Shown here: positions 1-6,990 of the stretch, one piece after another | Layout: each line of letters begins with the position of its first letter | Numbering within the stretch: the first letter of the stretch is position 1 | From: Solirubrobacterales bacterium | Lineage (GTDB): Bacteria > Actinomycetota > Thermoleophilia > Solirubrobacterales > Solirubrobacteraceae | Direction: 5' to 3' | Assembly: GCA_026392325.1 (NCBI GenBank) | Contig: JAPLCH010000162.1 | Coordinates: 1 to 10,288 of the forward strand | DNA length: 10,288 nucleotides | Made by a program: the position numbers and the translations under genes | The notes under the pieces: model-generated | The model's database searches: none | What the model saw: the letters and a program-made list of their open reading frames with translations, nothing else | What the model was told of the DNA's origin: nothing

Positions 1-402
1 ATGATTTTTTGGGGAGGAGGCTCTGATGAGGACAATGACCTCGGGATTGTGGGGGTCGTGATCAGCGTTCTCGTCGTGATTCTCGCGCCGATTGCAGCGA
101 TGCTGATTCAGATGAGCATCAGCCGCCGCCGAGAGTTCTTGGCGGATGCATCATCGGCTGAGTTCACTAAGTACCCTCAGGGCCTTGCTAGCGCTCTACG
201 CAAGCTTGGAGCCAGTGAGGTTCCAGCCCAGACCGGCTCTAGCGCTACAGCACACCTCTGCATTGTCGCGCCGCTCGGGGGGAAGTCATCAAGCCTGTTC
301 AGTACCCATCCACCCCTTGAGGAGCGGATCGCCAAGCTTGACGAACTCGCGGCAGGGCAGGTCCACACGAGCCGTGCGGTGGGCGTTACCTCGTCCTACT
401 AG
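1..402 (+). CDS. htpX: HtpX-type membrane zinc metalloprotease (M48), C-terminal part
   Basis: This is the C-terminal portion of an M48 family protease of the HtpX type, an inner-membrane enzyme that degrades misfolded membrane proteins under stress. The reading frame is open at the left edge, so the ATG at position 1 is probably internal: full-length HtpX is usually about 280-300 residues and only 133 are present. The HEXXH zinc motif must lie upstream of the window. Visible are a hydrophobic membrane segment (residues about 15-37), then SRRREFLADA (41-50), whose Glu45 matches the usual third zinc ligand and is followed by the conserved Asp49. The late family motif FSTHPPLEERIAKL is also present. 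The gene ends in TAG and converges with panB, 16 bp away. Family assignment is secure; its substrates and the missing part cannot be judged here. Confidence 0.87.
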   Translation: MIFWGGGSDEDNDLGIVGVVISVLVVILAPIAAMLIQMSISRRREFLADASSAEFTKYPQGLASALRKLGASEVPAQTGSSATAHLCIVAPLGGKSSSLFSTHPPLEERIAKLDELAAGQVHTSRAVGVTSSY

Positions 403-420
403 GAGGCGCCCAGCGCCTTC
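402..420. terminator. short hairpin between convergent htpX and panB ends
   Basis: AGGCGC (404-409) and GCGCCT (413-418) are perfect complements around a 3-nt loop. A G-T pair (403/419) and a G-C pair (402/420) extend the stem to 8 bp. It fills the 16-bp gap between two convergent stop codons, where a shared bidirectional terminator would be expected. No T-tract follows on either strand, so it would have to act as a U-tract-less terminator, a type proposed for high-GC bacteria. Function is inferred from position only. Confidence 0.4.
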
Positions 421-1336
421 AGCTCTGGTCTTCGGAAGCGTTGATGGATCCCAGTGTTTCTCGAAGTTCAGAAAGTTCACCCGGCTCAATCGAGTAGACA
501 TGCTCGGGCCCAGGGTAGATTCCGGCACGCACCTCGTCTGAATATGTCGTGACCGCAGCGATAGCTTGTCCCCTGAGGTCGGCGTAACGCTTCACGAACT
601 TGGCATTGGGTCCATCTCGAAGCCCAAGGAGGTCGTGATAGACGAGGACCTGTCCGTCGGTGTCCCGCCCAGCACCAATTCCGATGGTGGGGATGCCAAG
701 TCGTTTGGTTAGTTCTTCCCCGACGGCCGCGGGGACAGCTTCAACAACAACGCTGAAGCAACCGGCGTCTTCCAATGCTTGTGCGTCTCGAATTACCTTC
801 TGCGCTGCTGCCGCAGTTCTGCCCTGAGCCTTAAAGCCTCCAAGGGCTGCAGCTGTTTGGGGGGTAAGTCCGACATGTCCCATTACGGGGATTCCCGCGC
901 TGATGATTGCCCGGGCCCGCTCGACGCTAGTCCCTCCACCCTCAAGCTTGACTGCATCGCATCCAGCCTCCTTGATGAACCGCTGGGCGTTCATCACCGC
1001 TGTTTCGTTGCTCGATTCGTAGGAACCAAAAGGCATATCCCCAATGATCAGTGGGGTTGCGGCTCCCCGGCGGACAGCCGAGCAGAGCATGATCATCTCG
1101 TTCATGGTGATTGGCACAGTGGAGCTGTGGCCGAGCACCACCATTGCTGCGCTGTCGCCGACAAGGATGAGATCCACTCCCGCGTTCTGGGCTACCTCGG
1201 CTGATGGATGGTCATAGGCGGTGACCATCACGATTGGGTCCCCGGCGCGCTTCATCTCGGCGAGGCGGCCAAATGTGACCGGGCTCTTCCTGTTAGGGGC
1301 AGATGCTCTGGGTGTTTCAATCGGCAGGGCTGACAT
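419..1336 (-). CDS. panB: 3-methyl-2-oxobutanoate hydroxymethyltransferase (ketopantoate hydroxymethyltransferase)
   Basis: PanB transfers a hydroxymethyl group from 5,10-methylenetetrahydrofolate to alpha-ketoisovalerate, giving ketopantoate, the first committed step of pantothenate synthesis in the cytoplasm. The 305-residue product is slightly longer than usual (about 265-285), with an N-terminal extension of about 18 residues. Visible motifs are VTFGRLAEMK (20-29), VTAYD (38-42), VGDS with metal ligand Asp61, GDMPFGSY with metal ligand Asp100, KLEGG (130-134), GHVGLTPQ (153-160) and the catalytic Glu199 in VVVEAVP. All residues expected from the E. coli enzyme are present, so it should be active. 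It is the last gene of the minus-strand cluster, 23 bp after panC, with its own strong ribosome binding site, so it is probably cotranscribed with panC. Confidence 0.96.
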   Translation of the reverse strand: MSALPIETPRASAPNRKSPVTFGRLAEMKRAGDPIVMVTAYDHPSAEVAQNAGVDLILVGDSAAMVVLGHSSTVPITMNEMIMLCSAVRRGAATPLIIGDMPFGSYESSNETAVMNAQRFIKEAGCDAVKLEGGGTSVERARAIISAGIPVMGHVGLTPQTAAALGGFKAQGRTAAAAQKVIRDAQALEDAGCFSVVVEAVPAAVGEELTKRLGIPTIGIGAGRDTDGQVLVYHDLLGLRDGPNAKFVKRYADLRGQAIAAVTTYSDEVRAGIYPGPEHVYSIEPGELSELRETLGSINASEDQS

Positions 1337-1343
1337 GTCAACG

Positions 1344-1350
1344 TCTCCTT
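1344..1350 (-). promoter_or_regulatory. ribosome binding site of panB
   Basis: On the minus strand AAGGAGA lies 7 nt before the panB ATG at 1336. It is a near-perfect Shine-Dalgarno sequence, the strongest in the window. It fixes the panB start and gives the N-terminal extension (residues 1-18) real support. Confidence 0.8.
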
Positions 1351-1359
1351 GTCTTCGAA

Positions 1360-2280
1360 TTACCGTGTAGAGCCCGCGAGAGTCGCGGCCGCTGCACGGT
1401 CAGGTTGGTGGTTTGGGGAACTGAAGATGGGAACGTTGTCGATCAGCCGAACTCCATCGAGGTTCGCCGCGATGAACATTCTTGCGTTGGGGGCTTCTGT
1501 GATCGATCCGGAGACGGGTTGAAGGCTTTGGCCATCCCTGATCTGAAGATAATCGAGCTCAATCTCAGCAGAGCTGAAGGCTTGCGTTGCCTCCTCAAGG
1601 AGATCCTCGGCAGTAGTCCGAGTGGGGCTGAAATTGTCTTGTTGGGAGTTGAGGAGCGCCTTGGGGATCGCGCTTGCGCGGAGGCGACCGGCAGGCGTGA
1701 GCCGCGCGTTGCGGCTTGACAGAGCGAGGCCATCTTGATCCCGAACCGTTGCACCCGAGCGGATCTCAATCCCAGGGAAGATGTCAGCGGACATGCTTCG
1801 CACGACTTGCAGCTGCTGCCAGTCCTTCTCTCCGAACCAAGCACTGTTCGGGGTCACGAGCCCGAAAAGTCTGGCTACTACTGAGGTCACGCCGTCAAAG
1901 TGCTGCGGGCCACGAGAGGCTCCGCAGAGACATGAGGTAAGGGATGGATCTGCAAGCACCCGGGTCGCGAAGTCAACTGGGTACATGTCTGCGACAGATG
2001 GAACGAAGGCCAGTGTCAGTCCTGCTTGGTCAAGTAGCTCGAGATCACGGTCTTCATCTCTGGGGTAGAGCTCAAAATCCTCGCCGGGGGAGAACTGCGT
2101 TGGGTTTACAAAGACGCTCGCGACGGTGAAGTCTCCTGGTTGCTGAGCGGCACGAAGGAGGCTTATGTGGCCCTCGTGGAGCGATCCCATCGTGGGCACG
2201 AATGCCACTCCTGACAGTGCTTCCTCTCGTACCGGGCGGAGGGCTGCCTGTAGCTCTGCTGTTGAGCGAGCGATTATCAC
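1360..2280 (-). CDS. panC: pantothenate synthetase (pantoate--beta-alanine ligase)
   Basis: PanC joins pantoate and beta-alanine with ATP, through a pantoyl-adenylate intermediate, to make pantothenate. The 306 residues match the family in length apart from a slightly long, unconserved tail. Motifs run in order: VPTMGSLHEGH (28-38) with the nucleotidyltransferase HxGH signature at 35-38, FVNPTQF (57-63), YPRD (72-75), HFDGVTSVV (127-135), GEKDWQQL (150-157; Trp where Tyr is usual) and RDQDGLALSSRN (180-191), the KMSKS-like ATP loop. The start is GTG at 2280; its GTGA overlaps the stop of the preceding DUF2520 gene by 4 bp, implying translational coupling, and AAGGTGA (2285-2291) can serve as ribosome binding site. 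All catalytic motifs look intact. Confidence 0.96.
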   Translation of the reverse strand: MIIARSTAELQAALRPVREEALSGVAFVPTMGSLHEGHISLLRAAQQPGDFTVASVFVNPTQFSPGEDFELYPRDEDRDLELLDQAGLTLAFVPSVADMYPVDFATRVLADPSLTSCLCGASRGPQHFDGVTSVVARLFGLVTPNSAWFGEKDWQQLQVVRSMSADIFPGIEIRSGATVRDQDGLALSSRNARLTPAGRLRASAIPKALLNSQQDNFSPTRTTAEDLLEEATQAFSSAEIELDYLQIRDGQSLQPVSGSITEAPNARMFIAANLDGVRLIDNVPIFSSPNHQPDRAAAATLAGSTR

Positions 2281-3098
2281 GACGTCACCTTCGGGCTGCC
2301 TAGTTGACGCGTTGCCTCACAGAGAGAGTCGAACAGGTCCACGAGTTGAGGAGCCCGTTCCTCGACGGCAGCGCGTTGCCTTGCCACGGTTGCTTCGTCT
2401 CCACGCGCGATCGGTCCCGTAAGTGCGCCGGCTGAGCCCTTTGACGCCCAGTTCTCAACGGTGGCTCGGACAAGGGGCACTAGAGCTTCGCGCGGAAGGC
2501 CAGCCTGAGCGGCCATCTCCTCTGCCGCTGCTTCAATAGTCACCAGGAAGTTGGAGGCGATGGACGCAGCCGCGTGGTACGCCGGCCTGTCCTCTGGGGC
2601 GATCCGGGTTGACCGCATCCCGATGGAAGCCGCCAGCTCATGGGCAAGCTCAAGCATGGCTTCGGTGCTCCCATCGACTGAGGCAAAGGCATCTGCAAGG
2701 GCCTGAGGTCTCGAATCGTCAGTGATGGTCATCAAAGGGTGGAGGCTGAAGCCTCCGCGGACACCAAGGAGCTCGGCTCCGTGTGCGCCGCAGCAATGAC
2801 CGACGATGGCTTCCGCTGGCATGGCAGCAGCGACCTCCGCGATTGCGTCGTCCGAGACACAAAGGAAGACGATTTCCGGGTTTTCACCCAGAGACTGGCC
2901 TCGCCGCAAGGGTCCATTGACGCTGTGACCTGCGTCAAGAAATGCTTTGGACAGGACAGTGCCTGCTCTCCCTGCTCCGATCACGGTGATCGAGTGGCGA
3001 GTTGCTGGATCAGCATGAACGGGTTGCTCCCCAAAGGAGGGGTCCTGTTGCGCTGTAGGCGCCTGTGGTGATTTTCTGTCCCGATCCAGTTCTCGCAT
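2277..3098 (-). CDS. Rossmann-like and DUF2520 domain protein, candidate ketopantoate reductase
   Basis: This is a predicted NAD(P)-binding oxidoreductase of the Rossmann-like plus DUF2520 architecture, related in fold to 6-phosphogluconate dehydrogenase-type reductases. The 273 residues show an unconserved N-terminal stretch (1-34), a dinucleotide loop GAGRAG (41-46), the strand IVFLCVSDD (76-84), SLHPLMT (118-124), then the helical domain with YHAAASIASNF (174-184) and LTGPIARGD near 230-240, both typical of DUF2520. ATG 3098 is the only reasonable start, since no other ATG, GTG or TTG precedes the Rossmann fold, yet no clear ribosome binding site is seen. It is the first gene of the panC-panB cluster and overlaps panC by 4 bp. 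PanB makes ketopantoate and PanC needs pantoate, so the missing reductase step is an obvious role. This is inferred from context and fold; the family call itself is strong. Confidence 0.85.
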   Translation of the reverse strand: MRELDRDRKSPQAPTAQQDPSFGEQPVHADPATRHSITVIGAGRAGTVLSKAFLDAGHSVNGPLRRGQSLGENPEIVFLCVSDDAIAEVAAAMPAEAIVGHCCGAHGAELLGVRGGFSLHPLMTITDDSRPQALADAFASVDGSTEAMLELAHELAASIGMRSTRIAPEDRPAYHAAASIASNFLVTIEAAAEEMAAQAGLPREALVPLVRATVENWASKGSAGALTGPIARGDEATVARQRAAVEERAPQLVDLFDSLCEATRQLGSPKVTS

Positions 3099-3258
3099 AT
3101 GAGATACCGGTCGACTTCGTTTACTTCAGTTGCCTCACTGCCAAGGTCCTGCCGGTTTCCCGTGCCTGCCTCGGAGGCTGTGCCACAACTGTAACGGTCT
3201 CGTGGGCGTTTCGACGCTGTCAGGTGGAGAGATTCAGTTGCACGAGTAATCTGGACAA
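3099..3258. promoter_or_regulatory. divergent intergenic region between the pan cluster and the uracil-DNA glycosylase gene
   Basis: These 160 bp separate two diverging starts (3098 minus, 3259 plus) and must hold promoters for both. I find no convincing -35/-10 pair for the minus strand. An 11-bp palindrome GCCTCGGAGGC (3168-3178) sits near the middle and might be a regulator site or chance. No small ORF or RNA gene could be supported here. Confidence 0.5.
3247..3252 (+). promoter_or_regulatory. possible -10 element for a leaderless transcript
   Basis: TAATCT fits the TANNNT -10 consensus and ends 6 nt before the ATG at 3259, which would place the transcription start at or next to the start codon. 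No Shine-Dalgarno sequence precedes this ATG, and an in-frame TAA at 3247 rules out an earlier start. Leaderless messages with this layout are common in Actinobacteria. No matching -35 hexamer was found, so this is tentative. Confidence 0.3.
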
Positions 3259-3855
3259 ATGTCCGGCGTGGAACCGAAGGGGCGACTTGATGCGCTGAAG
3301 CTTGCCGCAACCGGGTGTCATGCGTGTCGTCTTGAATCCACACGGAATCAAGTCGTTTTCGGAGAGGGGCATCCCGAAGCTGCAGTGATGTTCATTGGGG
3401 AGGCTCCAGGCAAGGCGGAGGATGAGCTGGGGAGGCCCTTCATTGGGCGGTCGGGAATGCTTTTGGACCGGCTGTTTGAGGAGTGCGGAATTGATCGATC
3501 CGACGTGTTCATCACGAGCATTGTCAAGTGTCGACCCCCGGACAACCGGGACCCCAAGCGGGATGAGATCGCTTCCTGTCAAAACTGGATTGAGTCTCAG
3601 ATCCGTCTAATCAATCCAACCGTTATCTGCACCCTGGGCAACTTTGCCCTGAAGCTCATTCGGAATGATCCAACAGGGATCACTCAGGTCCATGGGCAGG
3701 AGGAGATTCGGACTGTGTTTGGGTCGAAGGTGTGGGTCTACCCGCTCTTCCACCCGGCCGCCGCGCTTCGTTCAACCACCACGCGAGAGCTTCTCAAAGC
3801 CGACCTGGAGCGCGTCAACGAGCTCGCGTTGCGTCCCATCCCGAGCACCAGCTAA
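3259..3855 (+). CDS. udg: type 4 (Fe-S) uracil-DNA glycosylase
   Basis: The enzyme removes uracil from DNA, from cytosine deamination or dUTP misincorporation, and so starts base excision repair. At 198 residues it has the normal family 4 length. The four iron-sulfur cysteines are all present: Cys20 and Cys23 (GCHACRL), Cys91 (VKCRPP) and Cys107. Motif 1 is GEAPGKAED (47-55), with the Glu that marks family 4 rather than the GLAPG of family 5; GRPFIGRSG (58-66) follows; the uracil-binding motif FHPAA is at 164-168 with His165. ATG 3259 is the only possible start, because an in-frame stop lies at 3247. It stands alone on the plus strand, divergent from the pan genes and convergent with the glycosyltransferases. 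The assignment is firm; the promoter is uncertain. Confidence 0.94.
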   Translation: MSGVEPKGRLDALKLAATGCHACRLESTRNQVVFGEGHPEAAVMFIGEAPGKAEDELGRPFIGRSGMLLDRLFEECGIDRSDVFITSIVKCRPPDNRDPKRDEIASCQNWIESQIRLINPTVICTLGNFALKLIRNDPTGITQVHGQEEIRTVFGSKVWVYPLFHPAAALRSTTTRELLKADLERVNELALRPIPSTS

Positions 3856-3883
3856 ACGTGGTTCAGGGCTGCGGGCTCCCCAC

Positions 3884-4891
3884 TCAAACTGGTGAAGACT
3901 GGTGACCACCCGCGGAGCTGCCGTGCCAAGGCCTCCAAGGGATCGCTTCGTCAATGGAGACGGCGCGGTTTGTGCTCTTGTCTAGGGATCGTGAGCGAAG
4001 CATGGCGGGAATCAAGCGAACGCCCCCGAAGAACCCGCGGACAAAAGGTCTGAAGTTGCCTGAGCGAAGCGCATTCAGCTTCCACGATGCCTGTCTATAA
4101 ATCACGGGTCCGAGCCAGCGAAGAGGGAAGTGCAGAGCAATGAGGAGAATCGTGTTGCGCTCTACCCATTGGGTTGCACCTCCGGAAAGGGCTGTCTCTG
4201 AGCCTCCTCCCGCGTGCAGTGCGACGCAAGGCTCGTAGAGACACTTCCATCCAAGGAGTCTCAGTCTCAGCCCTAGCTCAACATCCTCCATATACGTAAC
4301 GAACCGTTCGTCGAATCCGCCGACGTCCAAGATCACCTGGCGTCGAAATACCGCCGCCCCGGCACAGGCTGACCAAACCTCTCCCGGTTCGTTGAACGCT
4401 CCAGTGTCAGGCTTGAACCGTCCACGCTGCTCGCAGGCACCGTCTCTTCTGAGGAAGTCTCCGGTGTCGTAGATCTTGGTTCGGTCATTCATGTCGAGCA
4501 TCTTGGTGGCGACGCTCGCCGCATCAGGCCTCAGGCGCAAAGCCTGCGAGGCACGGCGAAGCCAGTCGGACTCGAGGACGATGTCCGTATTGATCAAAGC
4601 GATCAGGTCTCCAGCTGCGTGCCGGATCCCATCGTTTGCCGCGGCAGCGAACCCACGGTTTTCATGCCAGTGCAGCACCGTAACCTGAGGCCAACTCTCC
4701 TGGAGGTAACCGACGGAGCCATCGGTGCTGCCGTTGTCCACCACGATAATTTCCATTGGCTGCTCGTCTTGGCTTTGTATAGACGACAGGACCCCCTCAA
4801 GCCATCTAAGACCGTTCCAGTTGGGAATCACGATGCTCGTCCCGAAGGCTTCATCTGTGTCCGGGGAATCGAAGCCGTCCAAATGGGTCAT
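3884..4891 (-). CDS. family 2 glycosyltransferase (WbbL/rhamnosyltransferase-like)
   Basis: This cytoplasmic, probably membrane-associated enzyme should transfer a sugar from a nucleotide donor to a growing glycan. The 335 residues show a GT-A fold of GT2: SIVIPNWNG (19-27), VVDNGSTDGS (50-59), NRGFAAAAN (78-86), the metal-binding NTD (101-103, replacing DXD), ACAGAAVF (175-182), GGFDERF (191-197) and YMEDVELGLRL (200-210) with the probable catalytic acidic pair. HAGGGSE follows, and then a hydrophobic, amphipathic C-terminal region (about 245-300) of the kind that attaches such enzymes to the membrane. This pattern resembles rhamnosyltransferases, but the donor cannot be read from sequence. 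Its ATG overlaps the stop of the GT4-GT2 fusion gene (ATGA), so the two are coupled and likely act in the same pathway. It converges with the glycosylase gene, leaving 28 bp without a clear terminator. Confidence 0.9.
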   Translation of the reverse strand: MTHLDGFDSPDTDEAFGTSIVIPNWNGLRWLEGVLSSIQSQDEQPMEIIVVDNGSTDGSVGYLQESWPQVTVLHWHENRGFAAAANDGIRHAAGDLIALINTDIVLESDWLRRASQALRLRPDAASVATKMLDMNDRTKIYDTGDFLRRDGACEQRGRFKPDTGAFNEPGEVWSACAGAAVFRRQVILDVGGFDERFVTYMEDVELGLRLRLLGWKCLYEPCVALHAGGGSETALSGGATQWVERNTILLIALHFPLRWLGPVIYRQASWKLNALRSGNFRPFVRGFFGGVRLIPAMLRSRSLDKSTNRAVSIDEAIPWRPWHGSSAGGHQSSPV

Positions 4892-6951
4892 CTTGACTTA
4901 CGTGCCTTCCGGAGGCCCGCGATTCGCTTGCGCTCCAGTTGAGTGTCGCGCCTCATGATCGATTTGATCAAGATTCTGTCCGCGTGGGTGATGTACTGGA
5001 TCGCGTCATCGCGCCATTGCGCTCCCGTCCCCAGGCGCTGACCCACTACGGCGCGTCTGCGTCGGGCAAGAAGCTCGCTCGGCTCTGTGCCAAAGGCGTT
5101 TCGGGTCGAATGGCCCTCGCGATGGATCACTCGAGAGTTAGTCATGTACCAAGTTTCAACGCCGGCGTCGGCAGCCCGAAGGCAGAGGTCAAGGTCCTCT
5201 CCATACAGGTGCACAGCGGGGTCAAACGGTCCGAGCCTCTTCAGGGTTGCAGTCCGTGCGACAAGGCACGCTCCTACCGCCCAACCGACCCGAAGTGGGG
5301 TTTCTGACCGGTGGGGCTCGGCAAGTCGAGAGAGACGGCCTGGCAGGGCAGGGGCTGGCACCAGTGCGCGGAGAAGTTCGGCTGGGGTACCAGGGAGAGG
5401 GTGGACGGCGTCCTGGCGGGTGCCATCTGGGTGGATCAGGACGGGTGAGAGAATGCGGTCGGGGGCCAGAGGCCCGATCAGTTCGCTGGCGAGCGAGTCA
5501 AGTGAAGCGTCAACCAGCTCAACATCCGGGTTGATCAAAACGGTGATCGGTCGGGTTGCTTCGCCTATTCCCAAAACGCACCCAGCTCCGTATCCGGCAT
5601 TTCCATCAAGAGAAAGGACTGTGGCCCCTCCGGGCCATGTGGACGCGACTGAGCTTCCTCCGTCCGTGGACCCTGAGTCAACAACGATCACCTCTGCGCC
5701 GGGTAGGTGTCTGCTGACACTGGAAAGAAGTCGTGCGATGTCGGGAGCGCTGTCGTGAATCACGGTCACAAGAGAGAGTGATTCGCCCGGCCCATTGTGA
5801 TCGCTTGCAGCGATCTGGCTTTTGAGGGCGCTTGGTCCAGTATGAGGTTCGCTGTGACCTATGGGTGCGAGTGAAAATGCGTTGCGCTGCCACTTGGTTG
5901 CCTGAGTCGCAGCATCGAACATTGAGGCCACTCGACGTCGTCCGGCCTCGCCCATGGCATGGGCCAAAGCAGCATCGGAGGTGATCTCCTCGATGGCTTG
6001 TGCGAACGCTGCGCGGTCGCCAGGCGCCACCAAACGGCCACATTCAGGGGTAACGATTTCCGCGGGGCCAGCCGAGCGGCAGGCGACCACTGGCCGCCCA
6101 GCGGCAAGGGCGTCGATCAGAGCCCGGCCAAATGGCTCGGCGGGAGCAGGGTGGACCAAGAGGGTTGCATCTTCCAAAGCCCTTCCTCCATCAATTGATC
6201 CAGGAAAGTCAACACGCCCTTGGAGGTCAGGGAGGGACGCGCGGGTTTCCAGTCGCTCAAGATAGACCTGATTGTCCGAGCTGATCGGGGCTCCTGCCAC
6301 TATCAGCTTGAGGTCAGGGATCAACGCGGCCGCTTCCAACGCAGTGGCCTGGTCTTTCCAAGGCTCAATGGCGGCAAGGATAAGAGCTACAGGGACGGCC
6401 CCGCGACGGGCCTCTGCAACCTCAGGCAATTCAACTCCAGGGTAAACGACCGAAATGCGTCCTGAGGCCTGCCAGGCAGGATCAAGATCACGGGCAATAG
6501 CCTCTGACAGGCAGATGACGCGGTCGCATTTCAGCAGAGCCCGCCGCGCCAGATCGCCCTGCGGTCCAGACGGAAGGAGGTCTACATGCTCGGCCACAAT
6601 CGGTATCTGCGGGCGCTTCAGCGTCGACGTTGCCGCGATAGCCGAACGCATGCCCCATGAGAGGACCATTGAGGGCTCAAGATCTTTGGCAAGAGACCTG
6701 ATCTCCCGTCCATGTCCAAGCATGTGCCCTGCTGCCACTGCCGGGGCGGTACCGTGGCGGGCCTCAAGTGGTCGCGACTTGACACGCACAACCGTCACGC
6801 CGTCTCCTTCTGCACAGTCAGCCAGCTGCCCGGGTGGGCATGCAAGGACGGCGGGGCGGTCCATGCGACGGAGGAGGTCGAGGAGTATTCGTTCTGAACC
6901 TCCGAGGGGCCCAGAAAAGGCGTGAATGAGTATTGGTTGGGTGGTGGCCAC
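4888..6951 (-). CDS. bifunctional glycosyltransferase, GT4 domain fused to GT2 domain
   Basis: Two glycosyltransferases are joined in one 687-residue chain. Residues 1-355 form a GT-B, GT4-type unit: the acceptor-side glycine motif GPLGGSER (14-21), the strand SVVYPGVEL (167-175), the donor-domain start LILAAIEPWKDQ (190-201), HPAPAEPFGRALIDALAAG (267-285) and GRLVAPGD (305-312). The usual E-x7-E is E272-x7-D280 here. A linker (about 356-390) leads to a GT-A, GT2 unit: VVDSGSTDGG (423-432), NAGYGAG (451-457), NPDVEL (474-479), GWAVGACLVAR (556-566), YGEDLDLCLR (583-592) and HREGHS (610-615), ending in a basic tail. The start is GTG 6951, supported by an AGAGGA element just upstream and by the family N-terminus beginning at once. 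Two successive transfers to one glycan are the simplest reading. It is coupled to the next GT2 gene and diverges from a broken GT4 gene. Confidence 0.9.
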   Translation of the reverse strand: MATTQPILIHAFSGPLGGSERILLDLLRRMDRPAVLACPPGQLADCAEGDGVTVVRVKSRPLEARHGTAPAVAAGHMLGHGREIRSLAKDLEPSMVLSWGMRSAIAATSTLKRPQIPIVAEHVDLLPSGPQGDLARRALLKCDRVICLSEAIARDLDPAWQASGRISVVYPGVELPEVAEARRGAVPVALILAAIEPWKDQATALEAAALIPDLKLIVAGAPISSDNQVYLERLETRASLPDLQGRVDFPGSIDGGRALEDATLLVHPAPAEPFGRALIDALAAGRPVVACRSAGPAEIVTPECGRLVAPGDRAAFAQAIEEITSDAALAHAMGEAGRRRVASMFDAATQATKWQRNAFSLAPIGHSEPHTGPSALKSQIAASDHNGPGESLSLVTVIHDSAPDIARLLSSVSRHLPGAEVIVVDSGSTDGGSSVASTWPGGATVLSLDGNAGYGAGCVLGIGEATRPITVLINPDVELVDASLDSLASELIGPLAPDRILSPVLIHPDGTRQDAVHPLPGTPAELLRALVPAPALPGRLSRLAEPHRSETPLRVGWAVGACLVARTATLKRLGPFDPAVHLYGEDLDLCLRAADAGVETWYMTNSRVIHREGHSTRNAFGTEPSELLARRRRAVVGQRLGTGAQWRDDAIQYITHADRILIKSIMRRDTQLERKRIAGLRKARKSR

Positions 6952-6954
6952 TGT

Positions 6955-6960
6955 TCCTCT
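6955..6960 (-). promoter_or_regulatory. ribosome binding site of the GT4-GT2 fusion gene
   Basis: On the minus strand AGAGGA lies 3 nt before GTG 6951 (GAAGAGGAACAGTG). Spacing is short but usable. It supports the GTG start, which places the conserved GT4 N-terminal strand directly after initiation. Confidence 0.55.
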
Positions 6961-6964
6961 TCCC

Positions 6965-6984
6965 CGAGGCTACCGTTAGCCTCG
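6965..6984. promoter_or_regulatory. perfect 8-4-8 inverted repeat in a divergent gap
   Basis: CGAGGCTA (6965-6972) and TAGCCTCG (6977-6984) are exact reverse complements around CCGT. The repeat takes up 20 of the 39 bp between the two divergent glycosyltransferase starts: it ends 6 bp before GTG 6991 and begins 13 bp before GTG 6951. It could be an operator for a dimeric regulator of both genes or a hairpin in a 5' leader. There is no room for two ordinary promoters in the gap, so these must overlap it or lie within coding sequence. The symmetry is read directly; the role is inferred. Confidence 0.55.
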
Positions 6985-6990
6985 ACAGCG

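Noticed and set aside
779..1204. Plus-strand open frame opposite panB
   Set aside because: It is antisense to a fully motif-supported panB and has no recognisable domain.
2739..3071. Plus-strand open frame opposite the DUF2520 gene
   Set aside because: It lies entirely antisense to the Rossmann domain coding sequence and has no domain or ribosome binding site.
3168..3178. GCCTCGGAGGC palindrome as a defined operator
   Set aside because: The arms are only 5 bp and no promoter element fixes its position; it is mentioned with the intergenic region but not claimed as a site.
2981..3343. Minus-strand frame spanning the divergent gap and the glycosylase start
   Set aside because: It overlaps the DUF2520 gene and the opposite-strand glycosylase, and the translation shows no family features.
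5087..5758. A 223-codon plus-strand open frame inside the GT4-GT2 fusion gene
   Set aside because: It lies antisense to a gene with complete GT2 motifs, is rich in Arg, Ser and Pro as expected of a high-GC shadow frame, and matches no family I recognise.
6922..6990. Earlier GTG start (6922) for the GT4 gene
   Set aside because: It would add residues without family resemblance before the first strand, overlap the start of the divergent gene and run through the palindrome.
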